A DNA stretch of 64,000 nt from Bemisia tabaci (taxonomy: Eukaryota > Arthropoda > Insecta > Hemiptera > Aleyrodidae). This document shows, piece by piece, positions 1-12,000 of this stretch. The stretch lies in NCBI RefSeq assembly GCF_918797505.1, contig NC_092795.1, positions 21,811,131-21,875,130 of the forward strand, written 5' to 3'. The notes below the pieces were generated by a model, which saw only the letters and a list, made by a program, of their open reading frames with translations, did no database searches and was not told the origin of the DNA. A program made the translations under genes and the position numbers. Positions within the stretch are counted from its first letter, which is position 1; every line of letters begins with the position of its first letter.

Positions 1-763
1 AGGTCTATGAATTTCAACACAGAGAGGTCATTTGAATAGGGCGGCCCTGCATTTTAAATGACCTTTTTCGAAGGATCGAACAGATTCACAGAATTATTTG
101 AGGTCCGTCCAAAATTTGTTCCCCTTCCTCCATCAAGAAAATGTTGCATCCTCTTGACAACCCTCCGCTTCCTCATAATTTTGTTGAGATTATGTCCTCG
201 TTTGAATGTGACGTAATCAATGAACTCTCCTTGAGAAAAAGCTCCAAAAGTTTGAGAGCGGTTACGCACGGGCTATATCGATGATAAAACTGCAAAAACG
301 CGTAACTCGATTTGCGATGCTGTAGAATACCTATCGATCATAAATGGAAAAAACTCAACGTCATTTTTTGAAAACTCTCCGAATTTTCCTCCTAGTGGAG
401 AACATGCTGCGCAAACTCTAAGCGATAATGTTGGCCAGGGCAGGATTTACCTATACTTAGGCCGCCTGTATTTTGCCGCCCCCTTCTCATTCGTTTTGAA
501 ACATCAATAAAAACCATCAAGTGAACGTGCCGGAGGGGGAGGGGTGCATAAGACACGTTTATCTACTCGTGTTGGATACATTTTTCACGAAAGTCCTGTC
601 AACATTACTAGCAAAAGTTCACGGAACTTTGCGCGAAAGTTAAGTTCCGTAAACCTATCTCTGTGTGGACAACGCCTTCCATTCATAAGAAATGAACGAA
701 AAAATAATGAAAGAACAAATAAGTGTAGTTTAATGATTTAAACTTCCGCCGCCGCGCCGCGCC
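1..763. other. Intergenic, no gene seen
   Basis: No coding region or RNA gene can be supported here. Positions about 270-440 look like a decayed copy of the TCGACGGTRAAACT-type MITE family found elsewhere in the window: there is a cgatgataaaactgc stretch, then cgtaactcgatttgcgatgc. No clean termini are visible. Confidence 0.4.
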
Positions 764-983
764 GACTGCACTGTGTTTGGCGCAATGCGTGAAGTATTCC
801 GACAGTCTTGTAGGCGCTAAGCGTTTCACGCTGACCGCACTGTCTTTGGCGCAATGCGTGAAGTATTCATGCATTCTTGTAGGCGCTATCCGTTTCACGC
901 TGACTGCAGTGACCGCACTGTGTTTGATGCAATGCGTGAAGTATTCGTGCAGTCTTGTAGGCGCTAATATGTGTTACATGCTG
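764..983. repeat. Minisatellite, three units of about 69-78 bp
   Basis: Three consecutive units start at 764, 833 and 911. Each contains the cores ggcgcaatgcgtgaagtatt (tgatgcaatgcg in unit 3) and cttgtaggcgct, followed by a tttcacgctgac-like stretch. The middle unit is 9 bp longer because gactgcagt is partly repeated before unit 3. Units differ by scattered substitutions, so the array is not brand new. Short open frames across it only reflect the repetition. Confidence 0.85.
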
Positions 984-1490
984 ACCGCCGCGCCGAGGGC
1001 TTCTCCTTTCCATCTCATGTCCTCGTCATGATTTCTCTCTAAGTTGCGCCGTTCCAGGCCAAATTGCGTGTTTGGTTTCTCTCTTAACTCGACTAATTAA
1101 AGGTGCTGTCTCTTGTATCACTGAAAGACGACAAAATTTGAAATTACTATACTCTCAGCAAATGAGAGATTTTGTCGCCTTTTCTCGTTTCTAATTTTGT
1201 TTTTATAAATCCGATTCTTTTATACCTACACTTTAAAAAATTGCAAATTTTTGCCGCCCCTTAGATTTGCCGCCATGGGCCGCGGCTCATGTGGCCACCC
1301 CCTTAACCCGGCCCTGTTCGTTTTCATTTGCCAAAATAAAATAGGAGCGGAGTGAAACACCGCAAAGAGATACCCGTTTTTGCAGTTTCACCGTGCATAT
1401 CGTCGTTTCTCCCACGAAAAAATGTGACTCCATTTCGATTTCCCGGCGAAAATTGAACTTTAACCACGAGAATTTTGGGTATTGCCTATT

Positions 1491-1783
1491 GAAAATTCCA
1501 CTGACTTTTCCTCTGATTTCATGCAAAAATCTGACAAATTTTAAACAAAAATTGTGCAGGTATGAAATTGAATTGTTTAAGTCAATTTTGAAATCTTGGC
1601 ATTAGGCTACGTTCCTTTGTCCGGAAAACGACGAATATTTCACTGATTTTTCTTCTGATCTCATGCAAAAGTCAGGAAAATTTTAGACAAAAATTGCGAG
1701 AGTACATTCTTGTAAAAAATTGAATTGCTTCAGTCAATTTTGTAACCCTGGAATTAAGTTACGTTCCTTCGTCCGAAAAACGA
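1491..1783. repeat. Tandem repeat, two units of about 142-150 bp
   Basis: Unit 1 (from 1491) and unit 2 (from 1633) share, in order, a cactgatttttcttctgat-like segment, catgcaaaa, ttttagacaaaaattg, attgaattgcttcagtcaat and a gttccttcgtccg-like end. A third, slightly shorter copy lies at 2371-2504. The bases before the array (about 1403-1460) also resemble those before copy 3 (about 2269-2310), so a larger segment may have been duplicated. Confidence 0.75.
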
Positions 1784-2370
1784 CGATATAGCAGCCCGAT
1801 TAAGGCCGTAACGGACGGTCGTAATAGCCCACGCGTCACGTCTCCAAACCTAAAGTTTCTTTTCGGTGACGAGCACCGTTCGACGATCGCGTCAAGCGAT
1901 CACGTTGTTGACAACCTTGAGGCGAGCGTGAAACGCCGCGCCATGCGCCACAGGGAAGCAAAATGTTCAAAAAAGACGGTTCTATCGGCAATTTTTCTAA
2001 ATAAAACAATGAGAGACGGACGGGTGAGCTTGGAGACGGTTCACCGTTCCCGGGCAGAGCCGTATCTCGGGCCCGTTATCGGCGCGAGCAAATATTTACT
2101 CTTAGCGCTTATAATTGACAATTGACAACCCATCCACTTACACTTGCACAGAAGTCGCGCAACGTAACGCCGAGTGCGTGACTCTGACTCCAAACTCCGC
2201 CTCTCAGCGCCACGCTTGGACACCGTTGCCGGAGGCCAATTGAAAGAATAAAGTCTTTTGGCAGTCATTTCGTCATTCCCCCCCACGAAAGAACGTAACT
2301 GTATTTCAAATTGCTAAATTGTGCCTCGCAAATTGCATTTTTATCGAAAAATATTGCACATTTCTAACTA

Positions 2371-2504
2371 AAAATTTCACTGATTTGTCTTCTGATCTCA
2401 TGCAAAAGTCAGGAAAATTTTAGACAAAATTGCGCGCGTACATGCTTATGAAAAATTGAATTGCTTCAGTCAATTTTGTAACCTTGGAATTCGGAAAACG
2501 TCAG
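2371..2504. repeat. Detached third copy of the 1491-1783 repeat
   Basis: Carries the same ordered blocks as the tandem pair at 1491-1783 (ctgatctcatgcaaaagtca, attttagacaaaattg, gaattgcttcagtcaatttt) in the same orientation, about 590 bp downstream. It ends with a gaaaacgtc remnant of the unit boundary. Confidence 0.7.
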
Positions 2505-2512
2505 TTCGTAAG

Positions 2513-2632
2513 GGTCCGCTCACAAAATACGTAACGGTCCGCTCACAAAATACGTAACATTCTCGAGGGGAGAGAGACCTGAACCTGTGTACGTTACACT
2601 AAAGCCGTCAACCTATGTACGTTACACTGAAG
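2513..2632. repeat. Two short tandem duplications
   Basis: The 23-bp word ending ctcacaaaatacgtaac occurs twice in succession (about 2513-2558). It is followed by two copies of a roughly 29-bp word containing tgtacgttacact (about 2585-2632). These look like replication-slippage duplications with no coding content. Confidence 0.7.
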
Positions 2633-2639
2633 TCGGCGC

Positions 2640-4227
2640 GTGCCACGGACTTTTCGAAATCATGCATAAATATATGAGGGCCGCTTCCCAGCGCTGTCTG
2701 TCATAGCCCTTTGGGTAGTATGCGGTCCGTCAACCCCCTGTCGCCTGGTTTTCGAAAATGTTGAGTGGAAAATCTACGCGGTGTGGCAATTTTTCATCCA
2801 GAATTTATCGCAAAAAGTCAATTTGAATTGGGCGAATCGAACAAAGGGCTACACAATTTCTTTGAGAGTGAGGTAGACCTGTGTAGCGGGTTGCGGGTGT
2901 GCTATGAGGCGGCGGGAGAGTAGCAAAATTTCGATTCTCAGCGTCACGTATTTTATGAACGGGCCTAAAAATTATTTTTTCTGACAAACATTTAGTGGGG
3001 GAGGAAAAGATGGAGTCCCTTTTTTTCAATTTTTCTCTGCCTCGTTAGGGACCATTCCAGTATTATTGGAAGACAATTGAGAAAGGGAGGGGGGTCGCGC
3101 CCGAGCGGGAAAGAAGAATGGAAGTGGAAACTGCGCTGTCTAGACGAATATGCTCTCTAGGAAACGTAATGCCTAGTACTAGATTATTGCCACTAAGATA
3201 TTGCAGGTTGAAGTATATTCGTCGAGAACCGATAAAACAAAACGACAGTGAAATTGCAAAAATATTATCTCGGTTGTGGTGTTTCGAAATCTCCATTAAA
3301 ATTTTATTTTCTAAATGGAGACCCAAACTACATCACGGCTTGAAATTTTTACAGCATATTATTTATGAAGATAAGAAAAATCAATGAATTTTCTAAAAAT
3401 GACGTTTAGTAGGTTTCCATGTAGAAAATGAAGTATGTCAGGAAGTATGCAACGCCGCAGATTGACATGCGCATTTTTGCAGATTCACCATCGGAAAGTA
3501 AGTACATGCTAATAATTTTAATTGAAACATGAGTAAAAATATGGTGTATTTCAGGGATAAAAATTACAGCAGGACCGTCATATCTTTTAATTGCATTTGA
3601 TGCACTAAGTTGCACAGTTTGAGTTGCATCGCAAAGCTGATAAATCGTTTCTGCAAAGAATGGCTTAACCCTAAGAATCAGAGGGTTGCGGGTGGAAGGA
3701 GTCAAGCAGGCGCAGGCGCTGCTATTCAGAGGTAAGTGCGGTCTAACACTGACGTTCTGGAGGTAGGTAACTTCAGATGAGCCCATCCCTTGGAAAAATT
3801 CCTGCGCTCCTTTTCACGTACAATTTGGGTGGATTGGAGCGATCCCGAGCGAGAGGCGTTTTTGTAGCGCCAGTCAGCGGGATATTTATATCAATTAAGC
3901 AATCCGAGGTCGGTTTATCTGAGCTTCTAATGACAGCTGGCAGAATGAAATTCGTTATCGCTGAGCAAACATAGATTCGCCATCATTTTTTACTCTCATT
4001 GTTCGAGCGCGACATTGTTCAACGGCTGCGTTGGACGAAATACTTCCTTGCTCGCGATCTCGAGCCGAGCCTGGGGCAATCGCTCGGTGCTACGCTAAGT
4101 TTCCCGGCCAGCATAGCAGGAAAACTCGCTCATCATTTCTCACACTTCCTCGAATGTATTTTTAATGTATTCACGAGGGGAATTAATTTTTTTTTGGATG
4201 GATCGAAAAAAATTGACAACAAATCTG
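2640..4227. other. Intergenic, no supported gene
   Basis: Open frames of up to 126 codons occur on the minus strand near 3406-3786 but show no recognisable motif, codon bias or splice context. The stretch 3440-3470 (gtatgcaacgccgcagattg) resembles the inner part of the TCGACGGTRAAACT MITE family. Confidence 0.4.
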
Positions 4228-4439
4228 CACTGAAAAAAAATTACGGGCTAAATAGAAATACCGTCCGTCCCGGGCTCACAATCAGAGGCCGAATGTTCCG
4301 GGTGCTGGAGCCGTAGCTTTGACTGCTCTGCGTGCTACACCCGGAACTTTTGGCCTCTGAACCCGGAATGCGGACGGTATGTCTATGCAGTCCGTAAGTA
4401 CGGCGTTTTTTTTTTTTTTTGTTTGTTTTTTTTCCAGTG
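4228..4439. mobile_element. MITE, CACTGRAAAAAA termini, about 212 bp
   Basis: The element starts cactgaaaaaaaattacggg and ends with the complement of cactggaaaaaaaac. Further inside, the arms pair again: ataccgtccgtcccgggctc on the left against ataccgtccgcattccgggt on the complement of the right, then cagaggcc and ttccgggtg on both sides. The structure is a long imperfect hairpin with a T-rich insertion in the right arm. A partial relative lies at 42989-43090. No clear target-site duplication was found. Confidence 0.75.
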
Positions 4440-7400
4440 TGAGTAGGCGTATTACCTAACGATTGTGAGAAGAAAAGAAGTAAACTTTGCTTGGATACTG
4501 ATAATACAGAATGTCGCAACCAAGCTACTATGTTTTGTGGGTCAAAATGAGACTTCTTCCCTTTTTCCAGTTTTTTCTCGAAAAATGCTCGCGGCGCGGC
4601 GCCAAGAACCCCCAAATTAAAGTAAAATGGGAATTTCAAAAGATTCCAGTCTGAGAGATCTTGGACCCTTCAAGGTAGAAAAATTGTTACATTGGCAATG
4701 AAGGTTGTATTTGTAGAGCACAGTTAAATTGGGCGAAAAATGATTCCGACAGGGAACTTCAACCCACACTACAACTTCATTGTAACTCCAACTGGGGGAA
4801 CTATTGAAACATATTCTGACCCCTAGAACAAACTTCCGCAACCCGCGTTTAACTCTAAAACACCTTCTGGAAGCAACAATTTCACGTGCTCACCTCTAGA
4901 ATGCCTTGGTTGAAATTTGAAATTTATTTGGGGTTTTGCAACAAGCAGTAGCTTGTTAAAAAAGTTCGTTAAAGTAAGAGCTTAGCCGAGCCTCGATTTT
5001 TGACTTGAGGAATAATAATCAAACAAATTCTAAGTGTTTTGAAAGGTAAATTTTGCCGTAAGTAGGTACGTCTCCAAGGATTAGTATGCCTCTTTCCTCC
5101 GTTAAAAATGAAAGGAAAGTATTTGTATCAAACGATCCACGTATTCCATTCTCATTGTCAGATCTCGTCTCTATGACCCCTTACTTCCTCTCCGAGTTTG
5201 GTTTCATTCCACAATGGGCTATAGAGGAAAATAATCGATGTTATGAAAGTATGCAAGCATGAGGTCTACGTTCAATTTTAGTGTCGTATAAAGTTGGAGC
5301 TCTTAGGAAAATTTGATGGCCTAAACACCCGAAAGCCCAACCAGGAAGAACTGTCACACATCAATGTGATACAAAATCAATGATACGGGTGCCGTTTTTG
5401 AGTGACTTCAGAGCACTTATATATCATGCCATTCACTCATATCCATTATAACTCTACGTGCTTTAAGCTTTTTATGAGCTGGAAGGTGATTTATGAGTAT
5501 TAAAAGCTGAAAAAGTTACTAAAAATTGACTTTTATCACGAATGCTGTGATTGACGTTTTCCTGTCGGGGCTTTAGGTTGATGAGGTGCATACTTTTACT
5601 TGATTGGGCAATAGGAGGGCAGACGACTCCCATAAGTGATCACCCCTCTTGTTATGAGCATTGTAGTAATAAATCCAATGTATTTCAACAAGGAACTTAG
5701 TTTCACCTTTCATTTTTTTTTAAAATGATCCTTCATTTTTCCACTTTTTCTTCTTTGCTCCTCATAAGGGGATAAGGTTTGGTCATTAGAGCCTTTAGTT
5801 TAAATCATTTCTGTTAACACCATATTTTAGTTTTGAGATTTTTAAAGAGTAGCCCTATAAAGGCACATTCAATTTTGCCTTCTAAATTATGAGAATTATC
5901 GAGGTTCTGGGAGTTAAAAATTTCGTGACCTCACATATTTCGATGCACTTGAAAATAATACCTTGCCAACTTTTTTCTTCCTGAAACTTTTTTTTTGGAT
6001 CTGAACTGAAGCAGAAAACTAGGATAACATCTTGCCATTATTCATGTCATGTGAAGAGCATTACCTACTTAAGGAGAAACGTGGTTCCTCTGATATCCAT
6101 ACGTGAAACAATGTTTTCTTTATTTGGTGCTCTGGACTTGATAAGGAGAAAAAGGGATACACCCAGTTGATCTAAACCATAAAAGCAAAGAGTCGTCTGA
6201 ATATTTTTTTCTATGCTTTCTAAAAGCGAAAATTTATTATTTATTTCAAACTGTGATATAGTTCTTATTTCAAATTGGAAATAACATAACATGCCCTCTT
6301 GAGTGTAAAAATACTTTCATTTTTTTAATGTGAATAATGTATGCAAATTACTATCATAAAATGTGCGATATGAAGAAGATGAAATTCTTTGATCCCTCTT
6401 TTTACTTACAACAAATGTTTTCACTCATGAGGAGAATGTACAATTTAATGTTCTGTAATCCTCGCCTTGATATGTTTCTCATGTGTGGATAAAAAAAGGA
6501 AATACACGAATACAGCAAATTTGTTATAATACACACTTTAATCTTTAGGTATTAACAACTTCATATAATAATCTCTATACAATCATTTATATACAGTTCA
6601 TTATGATAAATCTATTATTGAAAGTTAAAAGAAAGAACAAGCACATTCTATTCGTTAACAGGTATAAAAAGTTCAGCCGATTGTGCAAAAACAAAAATAA
6701 ATTAAAAAGGTACATTGATTTCTATGCAACATTTTTATTTAAGTTTTACCGATAAAGACATAAAAGACTATTCTAAAGAATTTGTCGACTAATTTTCCAC
6801 TCGAAATCAATGTTGCTGTAAATGCTGAAAATATAATAGCCTTCAGATGAAGAGTTTATCCAAATTTCGCAGATTTTCTAGAATAATTATCACAATTGAT
6901 TGCATTACTTAGCAAATGGAAGAGTAAATACTTAATCGCATACGAAAAAGGAATACTAGACATGTTTTGGCATCGCTGTATATTACATGACAGACCAAAA
7001 AATTTAGTGCAAAAATTCTGCGTATCCCATAGGACTTACTTTTCATTTATCAGCCAGTAATTTTAAGACCCGGACGGAAATTTTAGAGATCATGCCAGAA
7101 GTTTAGCCAGACATCTTTCGATGCGTGTGGAGGGGAGGTTTTATACCGAACGTAAAAAAATCCTAGGCAATCGAATCAAATACCTTCTTTTTGAAGGGGG
7201 AATTCTCAGTTCAGGGGGGTATCGACTCCCTCCTTTGGCTCCATATCTGTCTCGAACATTTCTTCAAGTGGAAAAAGGGTGAATCAAAATCAGGTAACAA
7301 CAGTTCTAAACTTTTCACAAGGAAGTTTATAATGTGTCTGCATTAAATCCTATATCCTTATTTACAATTTTTGGCGACAGCTAATATACATAGAAAAGAA

Positions 7401-8241
7401 CACGGGGAAGTAACGTGTCAGGTAAGTACTTGGAAAAGTAGCTTGGATTCGGAGTATCCGTATGGAATTGATAGCGTCGACGGCACTCCTACTGTTAGGA
7501 AAAATATGTTGAGAGCAATTGATGCGTTCTCTAGACGTCTTACTCATTATCTACGGTGTAGATAAATTATTGATAAAATATAGAGTAGATGAAAATAACG
7601 AATAACGAAATACGTTGTCATGTCAACTATGTCAATGAGAATACTCACTATACTTATTCGTGAAAATTTCAAAAATATTGCAACAGTTTTTAACCGAGGT
7701 ACAAAATTTTAAATTACACTCCAAAACTCGTCCGAAGCTATAAAGTACAAAAACATTAATTAGTCCTTCGTAGCTTTCAATAAAAGTGACTACTTCGTTT
7801 TTCAGTTCAACGAATTGTACATCGTGCCTGAGATTGCCGTATATTCCTTCTCAACATAGATTTTTATAGAGGTAAATTAAAAAACAATAACAAGAAATAA
7901 TTCGACTCCCTTGAGGACCAGTTTTGCCCTTGATAAAATAATAACTTAAAGAAGCAATTGGATTATGAGATACTTTAAATTCTAAAGTACGGGTAAACAG
8001 AACATAATTGCTTGCTTAACTCACCGGAAAATCGAAGGTCGTTTCCTGTACAATGTTGAGATCTTCAAAAAGCTACAGCTAATTGTAAAACTTGACAGCA
8101 TGACTGCCAGATTGTGCAAAAATTCAGCGCTTTCTCAGGAATCAATCAATGTAAATTTTGCGAATTTTATCACACAATCAGGCAATCTAGCTTAACCGGT
8201 CTACGGTGGACATTTGATGCCTCCAAAAGTAAGACCGTAAT
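4440..8241. other. AT-rich intergenic stretch downstream of vnd
   Basis: I see no exon with recognisable protein content, no tRNA and no clean inverted repeat. Open frames are short, and those at 4241-4841 overlap repeat-like sequence. Confidence 0.35.
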
Positions 8242-8247
8242 TTTATT
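8242..8247 (-). terminator. Possible vnd polyadenylation signal AATAAA
   Basis: This is an AATAAA hexamer on the minus strand about 630 bp past the vnd stop codon. No closer minus-strand AATAAA was noticed, but the hexamer is common in AT-rich DNA. If correct, the vnd 3' untranslated region contains the MITE at 8552-8804. Confidence 0.3.
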
Positions 8248-8551
8248 CATAAAAATTCAACGAAACGAAATAAGAAAAAAAAAAAAACAATAAAATTTAG
8301 CGATTGCACATCATTTGGGCAACGCCCGGAAGAAATTCCCACGCTGCCGGGCGTATTGGGACAATTTTTGAGTCAACAAAACGTTCATCCGAAATAGATA
8401 TAATTTGTCCTAATTGGTCCTTTCTTGTCGATCAGAGGTTCGGATTTTAACGAACGCTGCAATAATTTTGAGGAGGAAGAGATTGAAAAAAAAATCCACC
8501 CACGCCCCTTACTGAAACCAATGTCTCTGATGGTAAGAGGTCACTAAAATA

Positions 8552-8804
8552 CTGCCGTGCTAAGGAAAAACGCCGTATGAACCTTCAGGCGTTGCCAAAT
8601 TTCCTTTGAAAAAACACACATTTTCTGGTAAACTTACGAATATTTTCCTTCTAATTTTTCAGATAATTTTGATCGCAATTTCACTCAAAGTTCCTGAAAA
8701 TTTCAAGGGAAAATATTCATAGCTTGCCTCAAAAATAAACATTTTATCGAAGGAAATTTGGCAACTCTCGAGTGTTCATACGGCGTTCTTCCTTAGCACG
8801 GCAG
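8552..8804. mobile_element. MITE family A copy 1, in presumed vnd 3' UTR
   Basis: Both ends carry the same inverted repeat of about 32 bp (ctgccgtgctaaggaaRaac then gccgtatgaac). The pairing continues into gttgccaaatttcctt on both sides, giving arms of roughly 75 bp in a 253-bp element. The left flank is TA and the right flank AA, which fits a decayed TA target duplication of a Tc1/mariner-type MITE. It lies only 73 bp past the vnd stop codon. Confidence 0.85.
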
Positions 8805-8876
8805 AATAGTTGATACAGTGTTATGGGCAGTCGGCGGCAGAACGTTCGGTTGACCCGACGGAATTGTTCGGTTGGC

Positions 8877-9087
8877 CTACCACCAGGTTCGGGGGACCTG
8901 GGGGTGCATGAGAGGGTGCGTGTAGGACGGGAGAACCAGTTGGTCGGTCTTGCTCCCCGAATTCGTGCACGGTTTGCCGTCTCGAACCAGAACCGGGACG
9001 GTGACTCGTCTTGGTGCGGGCACGCTCCCTGCCGAATGGTGTTCCACGTGGAGGCCTTTTTCTTGCTGAGCCCGCTTCGTCTTGTAC
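8877..9087 (-). CDS. vnd: vnd coding exon 5 (homeodomain end, NK2-SD, stop)
   Basis: The acceptor is gatctgttacag. The first base completes the AGG codon for homeodomain Arg53, followed by [11 protein letters not shown]. The NK2-specific domain [15 protein letters not shown] follows, and the frame ends PRTWW then TAG. The frame would read through the acceptor into the intron, so the start rests on the splice site and family alignment. Confidence 0.93.
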
Positions 9088-12000
9088 CTGTAACAGATCA
9101 AACCATCACATGAAAAATTGCAGTCCTCGATCATGCTACAGCATAGAGCAAAAGGGAACGAGTTTAGCGGATTGGGAACCAAGTTGTTTGGCAACCTAGC
9201 GATCTGCTTGTTAGTTGCTTGGAAGAATCCCATGACCATCAATTGGACCACATTTTGCATTATGGAACCACTATTTCTGGCTCATTTTAGAAACAACATA
9301 CATGCCATTGGTTCCCGTGCGCAGAAAGGTGCTTTTATAGAGGAGCCAGAAAAAGTGGTCCCATATGGCGAAATGTAATACAATTTGTAGTTGCTCCTCT
9401 CTCTAAATTGATTTCAACAATAGGAAACCTGGAAAAGAGCTTATTTCCTTTTGGTGCATTGATTTGACTATTTTGAATTCAAGAGAGGGAAACCAACGTA
9501 CGATTCTCATTCGGAATATACAAAAAAATTAAGGAGATAAGTGTTTAGACACGAGGCATTTTACATTTAACTTTGGGATGATATCGCGCGAAGGCTTTGA
9601 CTTCCTATCCCCCCTCCATCCTCCGACTTTTTTTATTAATCCCCACTCAAAAAGGTTGCAACCTGCATGATTGTTCGCCTGGAATGAGGTTCTAGTTTAA
9701 AGTTCTATATTTTCTCAATTTCTATTTGTTTCTTTTTAACCCTGTGCATCAGGGGCGTAGCTAGGAAATTTCTCTGGAGGGGGGGGCATGGGATCACCTC
9801 TCGTGGTGAGGAGAGCGGGGGAGTGAGGAATGGAGGATCCCGTTTTTCTGGGGGGGCCAGGACCCCCCTAGCTACGCCCATGCTGTGCATATAATATAAA
9901 AATATTGGTGACTGACCTGTGGTTCTGGAACCAGATCTTGACTTGCGTGGGCGTGAGCCGGATGATGGACGCGAGGTGTTCCCGCTCGGGTGCCGACAGG
10001 TAGCGCTGCTGGCGGAAGCGGCGCTCCAACTCGTAGGTCTGGGCCTTGGAGAAGAGGACGCGGCGCTTGCGCTTCTTGTGGCCGGCGCCGGCGCCCTGGG
10101 CGGAGGCCGAGGAGCCGTTGGACTGCTGGTTGAGGGCCTCGTCGTCGGCGTCGTCCTCGCCGTCGTCCTCGAGCTCCGTCTCCGTCTCGGCCTTGAGCCC
10201 GCTCATCCCCACCGACGAGGAGTCCGCGTTCAGGAGGCCCGGCGTGCTCCCCGAGTCCGTCAGGTCGGCCACCCCTGGTGACGTCGAGTCCGGCGAGGCT
10301 TGCTGCTGCGGGTGCGGCCCGAACGCTGCAACACAAGAAAATTCAATCGTTAATAAGCTGATTAAGTGCCGAAACTTTTGCGTGAGTGATCATCATGGGT
10401 TGGTTCGGCTCGGAAAACCATGAAAACCGCATAAACATAAAAACTGACTTAGACTTGCATGATATTACGTTGTACGTAATTGTGTTTATAATGATCTTAG
10501 TGCTAATAGCATTCTACATAGTCTGTATAGTCTGTGTCTCATAGTCTGTGTGTCGTAGTCTGTCATAGTCGATTGGCATAGTCTGCCGGCGCACAGTGGA
10601 TCGAGCCAATAGGAGAGTTCGGACATAATTTGGAACCTTTAAACGCTTGTAACTCCGTTTGTAAAACAAATTTGAGGTTCTAAAAGTGGTTCCATTGGTT
10701 TCCTCGTGAAATTTTCTTCTTGAAGCACCCTTTCAAGTTCAAAATGTATCGAAATAAACATCAAAATTTGCAGTTTTAGTAAAAAATTTCATGTCCATTC
10801 TGTCCAATTGACTCAATCCACTGTGCGTCGTCTCGAGACGGGACCCAAAGAATACGCTAGGCAATGAAGGATGAAAGTAATATCGATTACGACGTTATAT
10901 CCAAGAAGTTAGTGTGGTATGAACATGTGCAAAAAATGATTGTCGAGAGGTTGTCCGAACAAGTTTTGGATTGGATAGCCCCTGAAAGAAGGCGATAGGG
11001 ACGTCCCATTAAGGGATTATGGCAAGGCGTCGACCAAGAGAAGTTGTATCGTTAGTTGCCCGATAACCTTAGGGAAGATAAGGACATGTGGCGTTTGAGT
11101 GTCGCAGAGCACCAAAGAGCGCTGTGGAAGCACCGTAAATTTATTCAATCGACAAATTCCTTGTCGATTTTACCCGCCACAGTAGTGAGTAATCTTTCCA
11201 CCATTAAATCCTGCAAAATCGTAAGATAAGTGTTCATTTGAGCCTTATAAAAACCATGTTATCGTTTGAAGACGAGAAGATGGATCAGTCAAGGTGGTTG
11301 AAAGCCCCTCAGGATCCAGAAATACATTTTAAAAGTCACGTAGGCACCAGAACATCGTTAAATAAAAATACAAAAAATCAAGTTAAAAAGAGCACCTAAA
11401 CAGTGAGTCTCTGGGGCGGAAAAGCACTGACGAATGGATCGTCTGTTGCACCCCAGAGCTCCTGATAGCGGCAAGATTGGGGGGAGGGAGGGAGGAGGTA
11501 AACGTAAAAAATCCCCCCGAACGACGAACACACAAAAAAACATCCATCAATGTGCAAGATCATCCCTTGAAACCAATAGCCCCCACAATGGTGGCCGGGC
11601 TACGGAAGATGATCTCGAGAGGGAGCGAGAGGGGGAAATTACACGCAGTTTAAAGGAGCGAGATTGAATGGATTTACACGAGTGCATCGGAGGGGCGGGG
11701 CGGAGGGACTCGCGCTGCAAGTATTATGAATGTATATGCGAGATACATAACGGCGCGAGAATATATTCCGAAAACAGAAACAGCTGTTCTCGTCCTGCTG
11801 GTCGAGGGGGCCTTCAATTTGCGATCGAAAATCACGAGGGTGAAAAAGAGACAACGACATTCCTGGTCCGTGAAGAGGGAGAGAGAACGGGGGACAGCTG
11901 GGGCTTAGCCGTGAAACCGCCGCCAATCCCTTGGCAAGGGAGGAGCAAAATACACAGGCTCCTCTCTCTCTCGTGCTTAAAGCCACGATCATACAAGTTT

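Noticed and set aside
764..983. CRISPR array
   Set aside because: Whole units repeat, with no repeat/spacer alternation, in animal DNA.
3406..3786. 126-codon minus-strand open frame
   Set aside because: No family motif, no splice or promoter context, and it overlaps a decayed MITE-like stretch.
4241..4639. 132-codon minus-strand open frame
   Set aside because: It runs through the CACTG-type MITE and its poly-T tract (poly-K translation).
10046..10423. Plus-strand open frame opposite the vnd homeobox exon
   Set aside because: Shadow of the GC-rich coding exon on the other strand.
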